Shown piece by piece: positions 30,699 through 42,020 of a stretch of 64,000 bases of DNA. The stretch's first letter is position 1. Every line of letters starts with the position of its first letter. A model generated the notes under the pieces. The model had not been told where the DNA came from. It saw only the letters and a list, made by a program, of their open reading frames with translations, and ran no database searches. The position numbers and the translations under genes were made by a program. This DNA is from Durusdinium trenchii (Eukaryota > Sar > Dinophyceae > Suessiales > Symbiodiniaceae): positions 836,665 through 900,664 of the forward strand of contig CAXAMN010023684.1 in the NCBI GenBank assembly GCA_963970005.1, written 5' to 3'.

Positions 30699-31121
30699 CT
30701 AAGAAGTCATGTTGGTGCCCCCCTGCCCTTTTTTAGCGTGAAAAGGGTCCAAAGCCGAGAAACAAGGGCACCCCCCTAGAAAGGAGTTGGAAGTGGGACT
30801 CTCCGTTTGTACAAGAGCGTGGGATTCCACGAAGCAGAATGTGGGCTGTCCCCGATCCATCCACATTCCCCAACTCATCCTTCTTCCTTTTTTCTGTTTG
30901 GTCTGTCCTGACCAGTAACAGTGGCTGAGGGTTAGTAAAGGCCTTGTGGTAGGGCATATAGACTGTATCACATCGAGCCCCAATCTGAAAGTTTGCGCGT
31001 CGCTGCCTTCGGCTTGCCCGTGGCTAACCATAAACACAAGCCAATCACGGTCCCAGCGCGAATGCTCAGACTCAGCCCCTTTCGTTGAATCCGTCAGTCT
31101 TGACATGCTTCGGCCCACCAT
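30699..31121 (-). CDS. Hypothetical ORF or exon
   Basis: 140 codons. The N-terminal half (MVGRSMSRLTDSTKGAESEH, then a stretch containing WLVFMVSHGQAEG) looks more coding-like than the C-terminal half. No family is recognised. Confidence 0.25.
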   Translation of the reverse strand: MVGRSMSRLTDSTKGAESEHSRWDRDWLVFMVSHGQAEGSDAQTFRLGLDVIQSICPTTRPLLTLSHCYWSGQTKQKKGRRMSWGMWMDRGQPTFCFVESHALVQTESPTSNSFLGGCPCFSALDPFHAKKGQGGTNMTS

Positions 31122-31430
31122 CTCCGTAGACTCTACGGCAGGTCTTTACAGCGGACACACGCCTGCTTGCAGGTTGCTAACTTTACAGCTGACCCCTCCA
31201 TATTTGCTGAGGAAGAAGCGTGCACACAACTAGACCAACTGCCCACTTTGTGATGCTAGTAATGCACTACAGTAACCTATTTGGCATCACTGGCATCACC
31301 AAAGCCCGTATAAACATGCTCGTTGACTAACTTTTGCCCACTGCTCTTTTTTGTTCTCCTCCACCAACCAGGCTCTGGGTTCTCCACCACTCAGCCTAGC
31401 CTATTGGCTGGCTTTTTTGAATGACTATCA

Positions 31431-31619
31431 TCACATCATAGAGTCATGTAGCTGCAGCATCTGCAAGATCCATGGAACCATGGGTTTTTCATCATCCTTG
31501 TTGCTGCTGTTGACTTTGGAGTCGGACTTGCTCTCACTGGCCAGTGTCCCTGCAAGTTTGACTTGATTGATGAAGGTACTGAGAGCAAACACTAGGATGA
31601 AAAACTGCCATGACCGTGC
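31431..31619 (-). CDS. Exon with a hydrophobic helix, next to the ion-channel gene
   Basis: 63 codons ending in TGA. Starts after CTTGAG with ARSWQFFILVFALSTFINQV, a likely membrane helix, followed by a Ser/Lys/Asp-rich tail. Joins 31728-31838 in phase 0. It lies just 3' of the channel gene on the same strand, but that gene already ends in a stop at 31942, so this is either a separate short gene or an alternative 3' end. Confidence 0.4.
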   Translation of the reverse strand, partial: ARSWQFFILVFALSTFINQVKLAGTLASESKSDSKVNSSNKDDEKPMVPWILQMLQLHDSMM

Positions 31620-31727
31620 CTCAAGACCTGCATTGCGCAGGGAAGCAGAAGTGACAGGGCCTGGCAAGGAAATCATTCGGAACATGATAAGTCTGCATGT
31701 GCAATGTGAAGTGCTCTGGCTACTTAC

Positions 31728-31838
31728 ATTGGCGGTCCGAAAATCGTTTGCAAGATTTTTGATATCGACCCTTAGATGCCTTAGCAAAGAAGGGAGAATC
31801 GGTTTGAGACCCAGCCAACTTAGTTGTGGGTGGATTGC
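31728..31838 (-). CDS. Exon upstream of 31431-31619
   Basis: 111 bases, 37 whole codons, with a textbook donor AAT|GTAAGT at 31727. Encodes a basic, Leu-rich segment (LPSLLRHLRVDIKNLANDF). No family is recognised. Confidence 0.45.
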
Positions 31839-31941
31839 CTTCGACAAAAAGAAATAGGTCTTAGGTCGCTCCTTTGGAGCTTCCGAAGAGAATAGCTCGA
31901 AACAAACATGAGAAAGAGAATAGCTCCGAAGTGCCAAAGCG

Positions 31942-32148
31942 CTATTCATCCTCTGCGCCCTTGGCTCGAGCTACAACCAGTCGAGGTGGGGGGCCAGGAG
32001 CTGGAACCACTGAGCTCATGCAGAATTGCTCCCTCACTGCTCGACGATAAAGCCACAACGCAGAAACGTAGAATGTGAAAACCCCGATGCTTAGCAGTGC
32101 CACTAAGACAGCGGTCAATGTGGAGTCCACCAATTCGCATTGCCGGAC
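31942..32148 (-). CDS. Ligand-gated ion channel, last exon
   Basis: Follows exon 32245-32425 in phase 0 (acceptor CATTGAG). Encodes VRQCELVDSTLTAVLVALLS and onward, a strong membrane helix ending WLYRRA, then a Pro-rich cytosolic-type tail and stop TAG at 31942-31944. Taken as the C-terminal membrane segment of the pentameric channel encoded by exons up to 36831. Very short final tail compared with animal subunits, in which the long loop lies before M4. Confidence 0.55.
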   Translation of the reverse strand, partial: VRQCELVDSTLTAVLVALLSIGVFTFYVSALWLYRRAVREQFCMSSVVPAPGPPPRLVVARAKGAEDE

Positions 32149-32244
32149 CTCAATGAAGCGAGGTGTAAGCCGTCAGTCTGAGCAAGGTCCCTTATTTATG
32201 TTCTTTTCTTGTAGGGCAAAGCCTGCACTAAGAAGACAAGCAAC

Positions 32245-32425
32245 GTGAAGCCGGCATATGACGATCAGCCACATGATTAGGAGCATGCCCCAAAGATTGA
32301 ATTTGTTCATCAGCTTCTGCAAATCTTTCTTGCCAATGGCATCCAAATAAAATGAGATAGCATGGCCCGCTAGGTTCAAGAACATGAAGGTCTTGCTCAC
32401 CAAAAAGTACTCCTGCCGGAAACGA
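32245..32425 (-). CDS. Ligand-gated ion channel, M3 exon
   Basis: Acceptor CACTTCCAG after a pyrimidine-rich tract, donor CAC|GTTG. Encodes RFRQEYFLVSKTFMFLNLAG, then HAISFYLDAIGKKDLQKL and a second hydrophobic stretch NLWGMLLIMWLIVICRL. The first hydrophobic block fits M3 of Cys-loop receptors. The upstream exon ends GA and this begins T, giving an in-frame Asp at the junction. Confidence 0.6.
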
Positions 32426-32557
32426 CTGGAAGTGCAGCAGGAGAGGTTCAAATTAAGTAAGGCATGGTAAGGCATGGAAAGGCTGGATCAAGGTTCTCAA
32501 GGTTGGCCAAAAGGAGGCATCTCCCATGTTCTTTTTGTGAAAGCTGTAGGCCCCCAC

Positions 32558-32737
32558 TCCTCCATCCAGCTTATGCTTCCAGATGTAGGCAGAGTTGCAA
32601 CCACAGAATTTCGCAAGTTCGTCAATGAAACCAATGCAAGCATGGTTGTCGCCACTCTAGGCATTGACATTTTCACATCCAGCGCGAATGCCAAGAAGCC
32701 CATCCTCAGCTGCCAGCATCGGCAATAGCAGGTAATA
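32558..32737 (-). CDS. Ligand-gated ion channel, M1-M2 exon
   Basis: The first part reads YYLLLPMLAA in one frame and MGFLAFALD in the next. Together they would make one M1 helix, so a single extra base near 32705 (GAGGATGGG) is suspected. Then MPRVATTMLALVSLTNLRNS and VVATLPTSGSISWMEE follow, closely resembling the pore-lining M2 helix and M2-M3 loop (R-V-x...T-x-L...LP) of Cys-loop receptors. The donor is GA|GTGGGG. This is the segment that defines the pore. Confidence 0.65.
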
Positions 32738-34264
32738 CTTGGTACAAACTAAGGCAACTAAGGGGACGTAAGAAGGCGAAAGTGCATGTTGTGGAAGTCT
32801 ATCTATATAAAGTAAACCGTGTGGCGTTGTCACCCACAATTTTGTGTTGCCAAGATTCATTGTAAAAATCAACGAAGGCCACATGTAGGAATTGAAAATA
32901 GCTTCCGACTGCCTGCAATCTGAAGAGCATGTGTCATATGCACCCTTGGGAGAAGACTAGACAAGTCATGACTTGGAACTATCAATGCTGGACCAGCCGG
33001 ACAGGTCTCTTGAACCCTTGGTCAGAAAAAGGTAGAACCTGGAGCCACCAATGGTCCAGCGGCAGAGAGAACAATTAACTCCTGGTGGACCTATGGCACA
33101 AACTGGTGATCAATATAATGTAATATAGTATAAGTCTAAGTTTAGGGCCAATGGCCAAATAGTTGAGACACATTTGATGCCTGTCAATCGTGTGACCAAT
33201 CGTTTGTTCGCCCAGACTTTCATTTCTAGCTTTCTTGACTCAAGAGTACCCAACGGCCCTGCATTGCCTGATTCCATCCATCAAGCAAGTGATGAGCGCT
33301 TCATCGTTTTGCTCACAAGTAAAGTTCCCCCATTCGAAGCCGACGTAGGTTCCTTTTGCCTAACCACAAATTCATGAACATGTCTTGTCAGCTTGAGGCA
33401 AGTACGTCCTCTAAAGGACATTTTGATCTTACTCTCACTTTTCTCCCTCCTCATGCACAAGTTCAATCATCTCACTCCGTTTGTTTGGTAATGTTCGTGC
33501 GAACCCAAAAGGGACCAGCTGTCTTCACCTTCTAGTGGACACACCAAAGCATATCCAGCACGCAACTTTGCCATTGGCCTATTGATATCGAATGATCAAA
33601 GATCATAAAGACATTAACTCCTCAAAATGGGTGTGTATTATATCTTTATATACAGGCCCGCCCCCCTGGTGACTACCCGTGACTGAGTTAGCAAATGTGG
33701 TTGCGCGTTGAAAAGCCTGACATATGCCTCTTCCTCTACCCATATCTGCTGGGTTGGTTGCCAGCATGTTTTTTAATATTGTTTATTTGCTACTGCTCCA
33801 GTCCGAAGAAAAACTAAGCAAAAATTGTTACAGCAAGGGGCGATCTGAATAAAAGAAGGGGAACTAGCTAGCACTTGCGCAAACCACATATTCAAGAAAC
33901 GGAGTGCTTTTCTAAAGACGATAGGATCTGCGTCTGTATCGGACCTAACCCTTTTTGCCTTGAGTGATGCTTGCTTTTGCTTGATTCCAGTACTCTTCAA
34001 GAACATATTTGAAACAAAAAGAGTTGAGCATAAAAGCAAAAAATCCGGACGCAAAGAAAAACCGATTGGGACTATATAGGGAGAGCTGGTTGAGGAAAAG
34101 GAAGAGCAAAACAATTGCATCGCCAGCGAAAGGGCCGATCAAGGAGCAGCATCAACCTAATACTATAGCCAAGAAGAAAACAGCCACTGTCCATGGTCTA
34201 AGTGGGAAAGCAACCAAGCAAATAGCACTAGGTATCAAGAAGTTTTATGGTGTGGTGTGTGGGT

Positions 34265-34345
34265 ATGTGGGTATGTATATGTATATGTATATGTATATGT
34301 AATTACAGTGTGTCATATATATATATAATTGTGTGTGTGTGTGTT
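34265..34345. repeat. TATG and TG microsatellites
   Basis: GTATATGTATATG-type repeats, then ATATATATATA and GTGTGTGTGTGT. Confidence 0.9.
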
Positions 34346-34459
34346 GATTGTGTGCCTTCAACTCTGTCATGCATCCTGTCGGAGAAGCTTATCTATCACT
34401 CACCGCCTCAAAAGTCAGGCGGCTTAGTTTGGGTGAGCCCGGGAACGGACCATGGAAGC

Positions 34460-34645
34460 GGAGTGGCCTTGCTACTAGGAGCAAGCAGCTACTAGGGGCT
34501 CCTGGCCTTGCTACTAGTNNNNNNNNNNACGCTACTAGGGGCTCCTGGCCCTACTACTAGGAGCAAGCAGCTACTTGGGGCTCCTTGCCTCGCTACCAGG
34601 GGCTCCTGGCCCTACTACTAGGAGCAAGCAGCTACAGTACTTGGG
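34460..34645 (+). repeat. CTACTAG-type repeat cluster, contains scaffold gap
   Basis: Repeated TACTAGGGGCTCCTGGCC and CTACTACTAGGAGCAAGCAG blocks. The 10-N gap 34519-34528 lies inside the array, so the copy number is unknown. Confidence 0.85.
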
Positions 34646-36002
34646 GTTCCTAAGGCTTTGGTGTTCATTGGACCTGAGGACAGGCCGTGGAGCTCTGGGC
34701 ACACAGTAGAAAAGAGCACGAGGCCGCGCCATGTGCTTGCCCGGGTTCGGGCGCTTGCAATTGGCATATCAACGGAAGTTGCTGATCCAGGATGCCCAGT
34801 ACAGAGGATGGTTCAACTAGCACTGGCGGCTTGAGTTCATCGTTTTTTTCGCACCCTCCTTGTCAAACTGGGAAAGACGGACATCAACGAGTACACCAAA
34901 AGGCTAGAATGCATCGCTGGCTTGTGGCCTCAAGAACACCTTTCGTATCCGGCAGGAAGATAAGGACACGGAATGAAGCCCTCTTTAACTCAACTGATGA
35001 CATCGAATCCACTTGCTCAAATGACCACAAAATGTGCAGCTTCAGGCATCTTTCACATGAGTAGTGGTCATATTTATCACAACAACGTCATGATCAACTC
35101 TAAGTGTTTTGTCCAATCAATCATCAAAGCACCAGGACTGGCACCTAGCGTGACATCCTCACTCCAACAGCAGGCTCAACAAGTTTACGAAAATCGGTCA
35201 TCCTTCACCTACTTCTAGGAGCCACTGACCAATACTACACACGGCATTGCAGGAGCGGCTATAGTGTCTACGTTTGTGAGCTGTGTTTGGCATAATTCAC
35301 CTTGAACAGACTGATTGCCAATCCATCCGTCAGAACTAATCATGACCTGCGTAAAATCCAGAGTGGAGGACGCTAAGTTGGGAGTTAGCCCCACATAAAT
35401 GTTGAGACTATTTCAAAGTCCAGCTGCTCTTTGTGGAAAACTGGACGAACCCCGACGTCCTCAGCGAATCAACCCTAGACTTCCAATAAGCTTGTCAGGT
35501 CCTTAATTAATCCAAAACCCAATCAACCAGCGAATACTTTACAAGATTTGGACAGGCACCTACACAGCACAACCGTATTGTTCCACATTGCCGTCAGCCG
35601 TCCCAGCGGCTTCCCAAGTCTACCCTGTGCACAGGAACCCTCTGCACGCAACATCATGCATGCCTCGATTGTTGCCTCTTATTCATGATCACATTCAACG
35701 AGGACTTTGGTTGGCCCACGTTCTCGAGGATAGGCAACAGCGGCAACAAAGCAAGAGAGTGTTACCAGGATGGTATTTCGAGGCCGTTTGTGCAACTGTC
35801 TTAGTCAACTTAAGGGGACTTGCTGACACTCCTCGTTCCACTCACTCTTGGAATGACTTTCTGCAGTTCGCGCAAGTGCACAAGGTGATGTAATTACTTA
35901 AGCAAAGCCCCCAACCTACTAGCGATGGCCTCGCCCTAAGAGCGATGGCCTCCAACCTAATAGCGATGATGTAATTACTTCAGCTTGTCAAATGAACTTG
36001 AC

Positions 36003-36126
36003 TTGGCTCAGCCGCGAAACTCCAAAGTCGCAGGTGGGAATCACCTTGCCATTCACTGTCTTATTGCCACTGATTCCTTCGCTGGATTGGAATTGAAGAA
36101 TTGGTTTGATTGGCGTTTCAGACTCT
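36003..36126 (-). CDS. Ligand-gated ion channel, extracellular-domain exon after the YPFD region
   Basis: 124 bases after TTTCAAACAG and before CAA|GTCAAG. Encodes ETPIKPILQFQSSEGISGNK and VIPTCDFGVSRLSQ. Position and length suit the outer-strand part of the ligand-binding domain before M1. It carries a Cys, but no diagnostic motif, so assignment rests on order and clean splice edges. Confidence 0.4.
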
Positions 36127-36363
36127 CTGTTTGAAAGTCAAGGTTTCAAAGGTCTGCCCACAAACAAGAAATGCATAATTTGAGAGCTGCCATTGGCTGT
36201 ATGTACTATTCTGTGGCTACTTCTGCTCCAGATCCAGCAACATGCCACCACATTTTTTACTAGCAGTCCGTTGGCACAGCCAAGAGAAAGAGCGAAGATC
36301 ATATTACCCGGTTTCCTCAGCTGCAAATTCATTGAACCGTGGTGCGAACCCCAGTGAATCTAA

Positions 36364-36703
36364 CTTCTATGCGGGCATTTGAAGCTAAGTGTCTGCAAGG
36401 TGATCCGAAATTGTGTTTCCTTTCGATCGAAAGGGTAACAGGACATGTCGAACATGGGGCTGGCTGCTTGGGCAAATTCTCCAATGTAGACGGTGCTGGT
36501 GCTGGCTGATTCTCTCCGCGTCACGGGGTCATTGACTGAGATCGTCCCCATGTGCCGCTTGGTCCCATCACCAAAATTCTCCACATCGATGATGGCATGC
36601 GGTTCTGAGACAAACTCATAGCCAACCATATCATACACCTGAAACCAGACTGCACTTAGATATGTGAGGATGCCCACCAGGGCCTCCTTGACACTCTGCA
36701 CAT
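36364..36703 (-). CDS. Ligand-gated ion channel (pLGIC), Cys-loop exon
   Basis: Starts after GTGCAG in phase with exon 36760-36831. Encodes part of an extracellular ligand-binding domain: SVKEALVGILTYLSAVWFQV, DPVTRRESASTSTVYIGEF and the signature SPMFDMSCYPFDRKETQFRI. The FxMxxYPFDxQ-type loop is the hallmark of the Cys-loop/pLGIC superfamily. The usual second Cys position after YPFD is Thr (RKETQF), so the disulfide of animal receptors may be absent, as in prokaryotic and many protist members. The 3' edge is uncertain (stop at 36360). Confidence 0.7.
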
Positions 36704-36759
36704 CTGCACATTTATTCCTTAAGCCATAAGCTGAGTCACGGAGATGACAGTGAGTCTAC

Positions 36760-36831
36760 CCTCGATGATCTTCCTTCGGTCGCTGAATCCAAGAAAAATG
36801 TCCCAAGACGGAAGCACAATCAGTTTGATAC
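36760..36831 (-). CDS. Ligand-gated ion channel, upstream exon
   Basis: 72 bases between TTGCTGAG and GAGG|GTAGAC. Encodes IKLIVLPSWDIFLGFSDRRK, then IIE, joining exon 36364-36703 with a shared codon (G plus AT, Asp). This suits an early strand of the ligand-binding domain. Exons further 5' were not found with confidence. Confidence 0.5.
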
Positions 36832-36884
36832 CTCAGCAAACGCACAAAGAAATCATGTGTTCTTTTCTTGGCCGCTCTCCCGCC

Positions 36885-37020
36885 AGTTCGCTACTACATG
36901 CTGGACGCAGGATAGCTCACGCTTCTTCAAGGAAGCTCCCCCCGCCTGAGGGCGCCGAGGAGCTTCCTTGAAGAAGCGCTCGCACTAATGATTTGGTTCC
37001 TAGATGTTGAGGAAAACTTG
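36885..37020 (+). repeat. Dispersed hairpin repeat, copy 2
   Basis: GCTGGACGCAGGATAGCTCAC, then a perfect 20-bp inverted repeat (36920-36939 and 36959-36978) around a 19-base GC-rich loop, then GATTTGGTTCCTAGATG and GGAAAACTTGA. Same outer blocks as copies at 6080, 38020 and 57590. A MITE-like or foldback element is possible. Confidence 0.85.
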
Positions 37021-37702
37021 ACATTCGATGAGTAGGCTGCTTGAACGCCGGAAAACAGGGTAGGAAGAAGCTACAGTTCAATTGGGAGAAATCTTTCCTG
37101 GGTTTTAGGGGAAACCTAAAGCTACAGCTTATTCTTCTTACTTTTCTGATTCTGACAAAGTGCTTTCATTGAGACCATTCTTGATCTCAAGGCCAGAGGG
37201 TAGAGCTCTCTCTTCTTCCTCCTCCTCTTCCTCGCAAAGAGAAAAAAAAAAATGTGATGAAACCACTCAGTCAAAACCTTTTTACTGGATTCAAAAGTCT
37301 CAGCCAAAGTCGTAGAGTCTACGTGGAAGACTTTCCAGAATTTCCAGCAGCTGCTTTGTCCCCGCCTGAAGTCGCCTCAAGTTCTGCGTCTTCGCTTGCG
37401 AAGGAGAAGCCACTGCCTTTTGCTGGAAAACCAGAAAGAATGTCGATAAGGAATTGGTAGCATCCGTTTGAAACAGAAACAAATCACCAAAGGGTCCTCT
37501 TGTTCCGCAGTTGCAAGGTCTGCAAAACACCTCGGCAAGAATAAAAGAATGAGGAGCGCGTGAATCGGTGACTTCGCAAATGACTTGGCACCCACTCTGG
37601 ATAAGTACCAGGCTGCAACAGCGGCAGCACGAAGAGGGTGCACCTCATCTCCGACTCAGCCAGGCCCCTTCTCTGACTCCATCTCTTCTTTGAGCCGAAA
37701 AG

Positions 37703-37900
37703 CTAGGAACAAGAAGCTACTAGGGGCTCCTGGCCTTACTACTAGGAGCAAGGACGCTACTGGGAGCAAAGGGCATCGCTACTAGAAACAAGAAGCTACT
37801 AGGGGCTCCTGGCCTTACTACTAGGAGCAAGGACGCTACTGGGAGCAAAGGGCATCGCTACTAGGAACAAGAAGCTACTAGGGGCTCCTGGCCTTACTTG
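37703..37900 (+). repeat. CTACTAG-type repeat, 79-bp tandem units
   Basis: Two full units (37703-37781 and 37782-37860) and a partial third, nearly identical, with CTACTAGGGGCTCCTGGCC and GGAGCAAAGGGCATCGCTAC. Confidence 0.9.
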
Positions 37901-38019
37901 CTCAGAATGATCAGCACCGACATTCACTGCAAGCCTGTGACTATCTGATGCAAAATGCTACGTTCCTTTGTTTTTGCCAGGGGGGAGGCCGGTTTAGGAA
38001 GAGGTAAGCTATATACCGG

Positions 38020-38072
38020 ACGCTCCTAGGGACGCAGGATAGCTCATGCACTATTAACTTGGTTCCTAGATT
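38020..38072 (+). repeat. Dispersed repeat, copy 3
   Basis: GGGACGCAGGATAGCTCATGC then TTAACTTGGTTCCTAGATTTT; the middle is only about 6 bases, with no hairpin. Confidence 0.8.
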
Positions 38073-38373
38073 TTGCATAGTGAAGAGAGAAGATCAAGAA
38101 AGTCAAAGTTTCGGACAGGCACCAAGCCACTAAACCATATACAGTCTTTGCCCAAGACATGCTCTGGTACTGGCTCACATTATCAGATCCTTTCCGGTCT
38201 TTATATACTCAAAGTCCAAAAAAGGGAAGGGTCCTCCCCTCACACGCCTGCGAAGGCTGATCCCAAAGGGTCCCACAGTAGCCAGACCTGATGCTCTTGG
38301 GTGGAACATGTGGCATTCAGCCAAACAAACAAAGCAGCTCAAATAGTATATAATACATCGTGATATGATTGAT

Positions 38374-38439
38374 ATCTGCAGTCCCTGTGTGTCCGACGCA
38401 GGCCAGCAGCCCCAAGGCCAGCGCTGATAGGGCTGCCAT
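38374..38439 (-). CDS. Possible signal-peptide exon
   Basis: ATG at 38439 starts MAALSALALGLLACVGHTGT, a good N-terminal signal peptide. It lies upstream of the ion-channel exons on the same strand and could be their first coding exon, but no canonical GT donor follows and no exons bridge the gap to 36831. Confidence 0.25.
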
Positions 38440-38867
38440 CTGTGACAACAAGGAGTTAGCAAAGAAAGTGTTGGAAATTGGAAAGTATCTTAATTCACAA
38501 ATGCCACAGCGCGGGAGACGGCCTTGGCAAACAAGTTTGCCCTCTACTGGCAAAAGCAAACAGAGCCGAAAGAATAGAGCATGACACGACATGAGCAAAA
38601 GTTGGAATTGTGAGAAATGCCAGTAGCTGACTATTTGGAAGACTGGCAGCAACCACCAAGACCTATTACAAGGCTTCTCTCATCGAGCCACAGGGGGGTT
38701 TTCTACTACTCCTATTATATAATATAGTCCAAAATGGCGGTTTTCTTGGCACAATGATTGAAGTACAATTGAAAATGTCAATTGTGTGGTGCTTCCCGGC
38801 GGCACACTTTTTGAGGCTCTTGCAGCGCCCTAGTGACGAGGAGTAGCAACAAGCATGGAACAAGGAA

Positions 38868-39003
38868 TCAAGAACCAGCGCAGTTTGCCATGCTGGTCTC
38901 GGATGGACCGCTCAGCCGGACGGCCACCGTTTGCCAGTTTGGCAATTTTTGCGAAATCCTGCTTCCTCATCAACTCATCTCTCCTCACGCTTGGACAATC
39001 TGC
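38868..39003 (-). CDS. Orphan exon, charged
   Basis: After GACGCAG the minus strand encodes VRRDELMRKQDFAKIAKLAN and ERSIRDQHGKLRW, clearly coding-like composition. No family and no certain partner. The 3' edge is not fixed. Confidence 0.4.
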
Positions 39004-42000
39004 CTGCGTCAGGCATGTCCAAGCCGGCATAACATGCATTCTGCATCATGACCCCTTTGCAAAATTCAAACCAGCAAAGTGCAAGGCAACCAGTGCCTTT
39101 TGGTACTTTTGATCTTGGTGTGGTGCTGGTGACTATTCTAATTGAGTATATATATTAAAAAGCAAAAAGAATGTGGGGTCAGCTGCGAGTGTGACCAGCG
39201 CGTTGTGGCACCAACCCAGGCATTGACTCCACAACTGGTATGATGCGTCTTTCGCTTCGACATGAAGGACATAAGATATGCTCCTTGTGATTCGTTGTGT
39301 ATGGCTTTTCAAGGACGTCAACATTGTCAACTGGGTGGGGTTGCTCCACTGCGACTTGTCGTGAGCATCAGCTCCAAAAAGCCTTGCTAGGAACGTCAGA
39401 AAAGTTTTGTAAAACGTCGGCCCCTGACGGATGAAAGCATGTGCGTTAAGATGTGATACGTAAAAATGGCGATGATCTGAGACGTCCATAGCTTGCTTTG
39501 CCACGCTTATCTTCAGCTTGCGAATAACCTGTACACACCTCTGTATCTGGCTGCAAGCTGTTCTGGGACCACCTTGCGGATTCTGTCCGATGGCTCCCAC
39601 CAACTCCACCACTGGCAAAATCAAGGATGCCAAAGAGAAATTGCACTTCAGAGATTCAACGTGATTCAACATCCAGAATCAAGGATAAGAAGGAGTTATT
39701 TCGTGTTTCTCCCTCCACAAAAAAGAAAAAACAAACAAACTAGCTTGACCGGTAATTTCTATTTCAATGTTGATTGTTAGATCCAACTTAGGACTAGAAA
39801 TAGCTGCCACTTGTTTGGAGGTTCGACCTCCTGCAGAACCTCTTGCGAGAGACATGCAGGTGAAACAACAACCTGGTGCATCAACGGTCCACGAACTGGG
39901 TGACCAGCCTTGGTGGAGCAGTTCCAAAATGATCTAACACGCTCAGTTTGTCACGTAATTCCACAAGTATATAAGCAAGGTATCTCTTTGTGATGATGTT
40001 CAGCCTTCCAAAGAGCACCTTCATACTGGAGTTCAAGTGAAAGTACTGTAATACTGTACTACCCCTTCCACACTCACAGCAATGGTAACGTCCATCCTCC
40101 TCTGAGCGAGCGAGCAACAGAAGGCTGAAAAGTCCTCCGAGATGAAAACGCTAAGTAACAAAGTCAGAGAATGAACGAGGATACTTGCATCTTTAATCCC
40201 AAAGCAATTCATCACGTTCAGCCTGCCAGCAGCACTGGTTGTACAGCGAGGCAGCCTTGCAATTGAGTTCATCTTGTGATCAAGGAGCCCGCGAAGAGAT
40301 TTTCTTCAGCCGGACAGCACAACAAATGTTGAAGGCAAAGCTTGTTTGTAGTGAATAGTTGTGCTCAAAGCTTGCTATACTAGAGTTGCTCAGCTTCACC
40401 CAAGCCACGTTGCAAAATGGGCGAGCCTGCATTGGAAGTGATCCCTGGCGGCTCCAACGGCTCCATATGGTCCTCAATCTTCGAATCTACCTCGGCAATA
40501 CAACGAAGCCTCCAAATTAGACTTTAGGACCTTAGGACGCTTCTCCTCCTGCAAGTCACAGGAAGGAGATACAAGATACACGTGTGGATGAAAGGATGAA
40601 ACCATTTCGCCAGCAGGATTCTAGCTTCATGACGGCAAACGTCTTGAATGTCATTTTTCTTGCTGCAGCAGACGTCATCACCGTCCAGACATTTGCAGGC
40701 ACACTTCAGGAAGACGGAAGACATGTAGGACTATGATGCCCCCACGACGTGCTGATAGAGCTCTTTGTGCCATCATCAGATGCCATAACTTCGTCGCCAA
40801 CATTATCCAGCTTGCCCGAAGACTTCACTCTGCATCACGTTTTCGCAGTGCGAATGCACAACATTCAAGCTGTAGCTGTCCGCCTCGAAACTGCTTTGCA
40901 TCTAATCATCCAATCTACACCGCCGGGGAAGAGGATGGCACAATTTTTTCAATGACCAGTGGTTAACGGCCTAAAGGTAGATTGCGCCAGGTGTGCTCCA
41001 CCTGAACGCCAAAATAACCTATTGATGGCGCAATTCAGCCTTTTCTGGCCGCAAATGTAGCGAGAGCGGCTTGCAAGAAACGCTGCCAAAAAAGGGTTAT
41101 AGAAGGCGCAAAGCCATACATACATGTCAGAATTGGGCCAGGAATACAGTATCCTGAAAGTCAAGAATGGCAAAGAACCTTTTCTTCTCAAGCCACGGGA
41201 AACAGTGAATGTATACAGTATATACAGCAAGATATTGCAAAACTCTGCAAAGTGAGGAAGCTGCTGGCGCAAATGCAACTGCCATGTGCCCCATTGCGCC
41301 ATCTGCAAAATATGCCACTTTGACATCGCTAAGCGTACTGGTGAACGCCCTAAAAACATCTCTTTTTAAGCACATAGATGGCGCAATCGGAGGCAGTGTG
41401 GTAAAATAAAGGTGGCTCAAAAAGAAAAATTTCGCCATCTACTCCCACCCCGGAGTAAGCTCAAAGATTGGAGCCCCTTCAGTCGAAGGGCTCCCATGGC
41501 ACTTAGTTCACTATCCTCGTAATAGGTTGCTAATGGCATCTCGGAAAACTGTAGTTTACAGCTAGCTTCTATTCTCGAAAAATAATCCAAACTGAAGTCC
41601 AAAAAGGGCAAGAAGTTGGAGGAGCAAAATCAGCAGTCCAACACGGACAAGAAAAAAGAGGGGATGTCTCAGTCTCAGGCCCAAAGAAAAGCAAAGAGGG
41701 AGCATGGGGGGATTGGCAAAGTCACGGGGATTGCGGGAACTCAAGGTTGCCCTAGAGTGTATGTGTAATGGCATGAGGCTTGCAACGCTGAGAAGCGAAC
41801 TGGGTATGTGAAGAACCACTCATCGACGGTCGTCTCCTTCTTTGTCACCTGGCAATCTGTGGCAGCCACAGTCATGCCTACTTTCCAGCTTTGGATCTTG
41901 AGGCTGACTGACAAACACATGTTTTCATGCAAATTTGTAAATTTAAAAAAAAAAAAAACTCCTATATAAATGTATAGCCTGTTGCTTCATGAAAAAGCAA

Positions 42001-42020
42001 CCTGAAATTCACCAGTACAG
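39004..42020. other. No firm gene; scattered exon-like minus-strand fragments
   Basis: Minus-strand fragments with splice-like edges near 40090 (ATTGCT|GTGAGT) and 40640 (KNDIQDVCRHEARILLAKW) suggest an intron-rich gene, but none can be joined with confidence. A plus-strand open stretch at 40749-40955 is equally unsupported. Confidence 0.35.

Larger units (their letters stand above)
32738..36002 (-). other. Long intron of the ion-channel gene, repeat-rich
   Basis: About 3.3 kb between the extracellular and pore exons. Holds a TG/TA microsatellite (34265-34340), a CTACTAG-type repeat cluster with the scaffold gap (34460-34645), and unsupported ORFs, including one plus-strand stretch at 35588-35893 ending in a donor-like CAAG|GTGATG. 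Confidence 0.5.

Noticed and set aside
37108..37121. Telomere-like GGGTTTTAGGGG
   Set aside because: A single occurrence, not a tandem TTTAGGG array.
41405..41425. Spliced-leader-like GGTGGCTCAA
   Set aside because: Lacks the final AG and the upstream leader bases; no gene start nearby.
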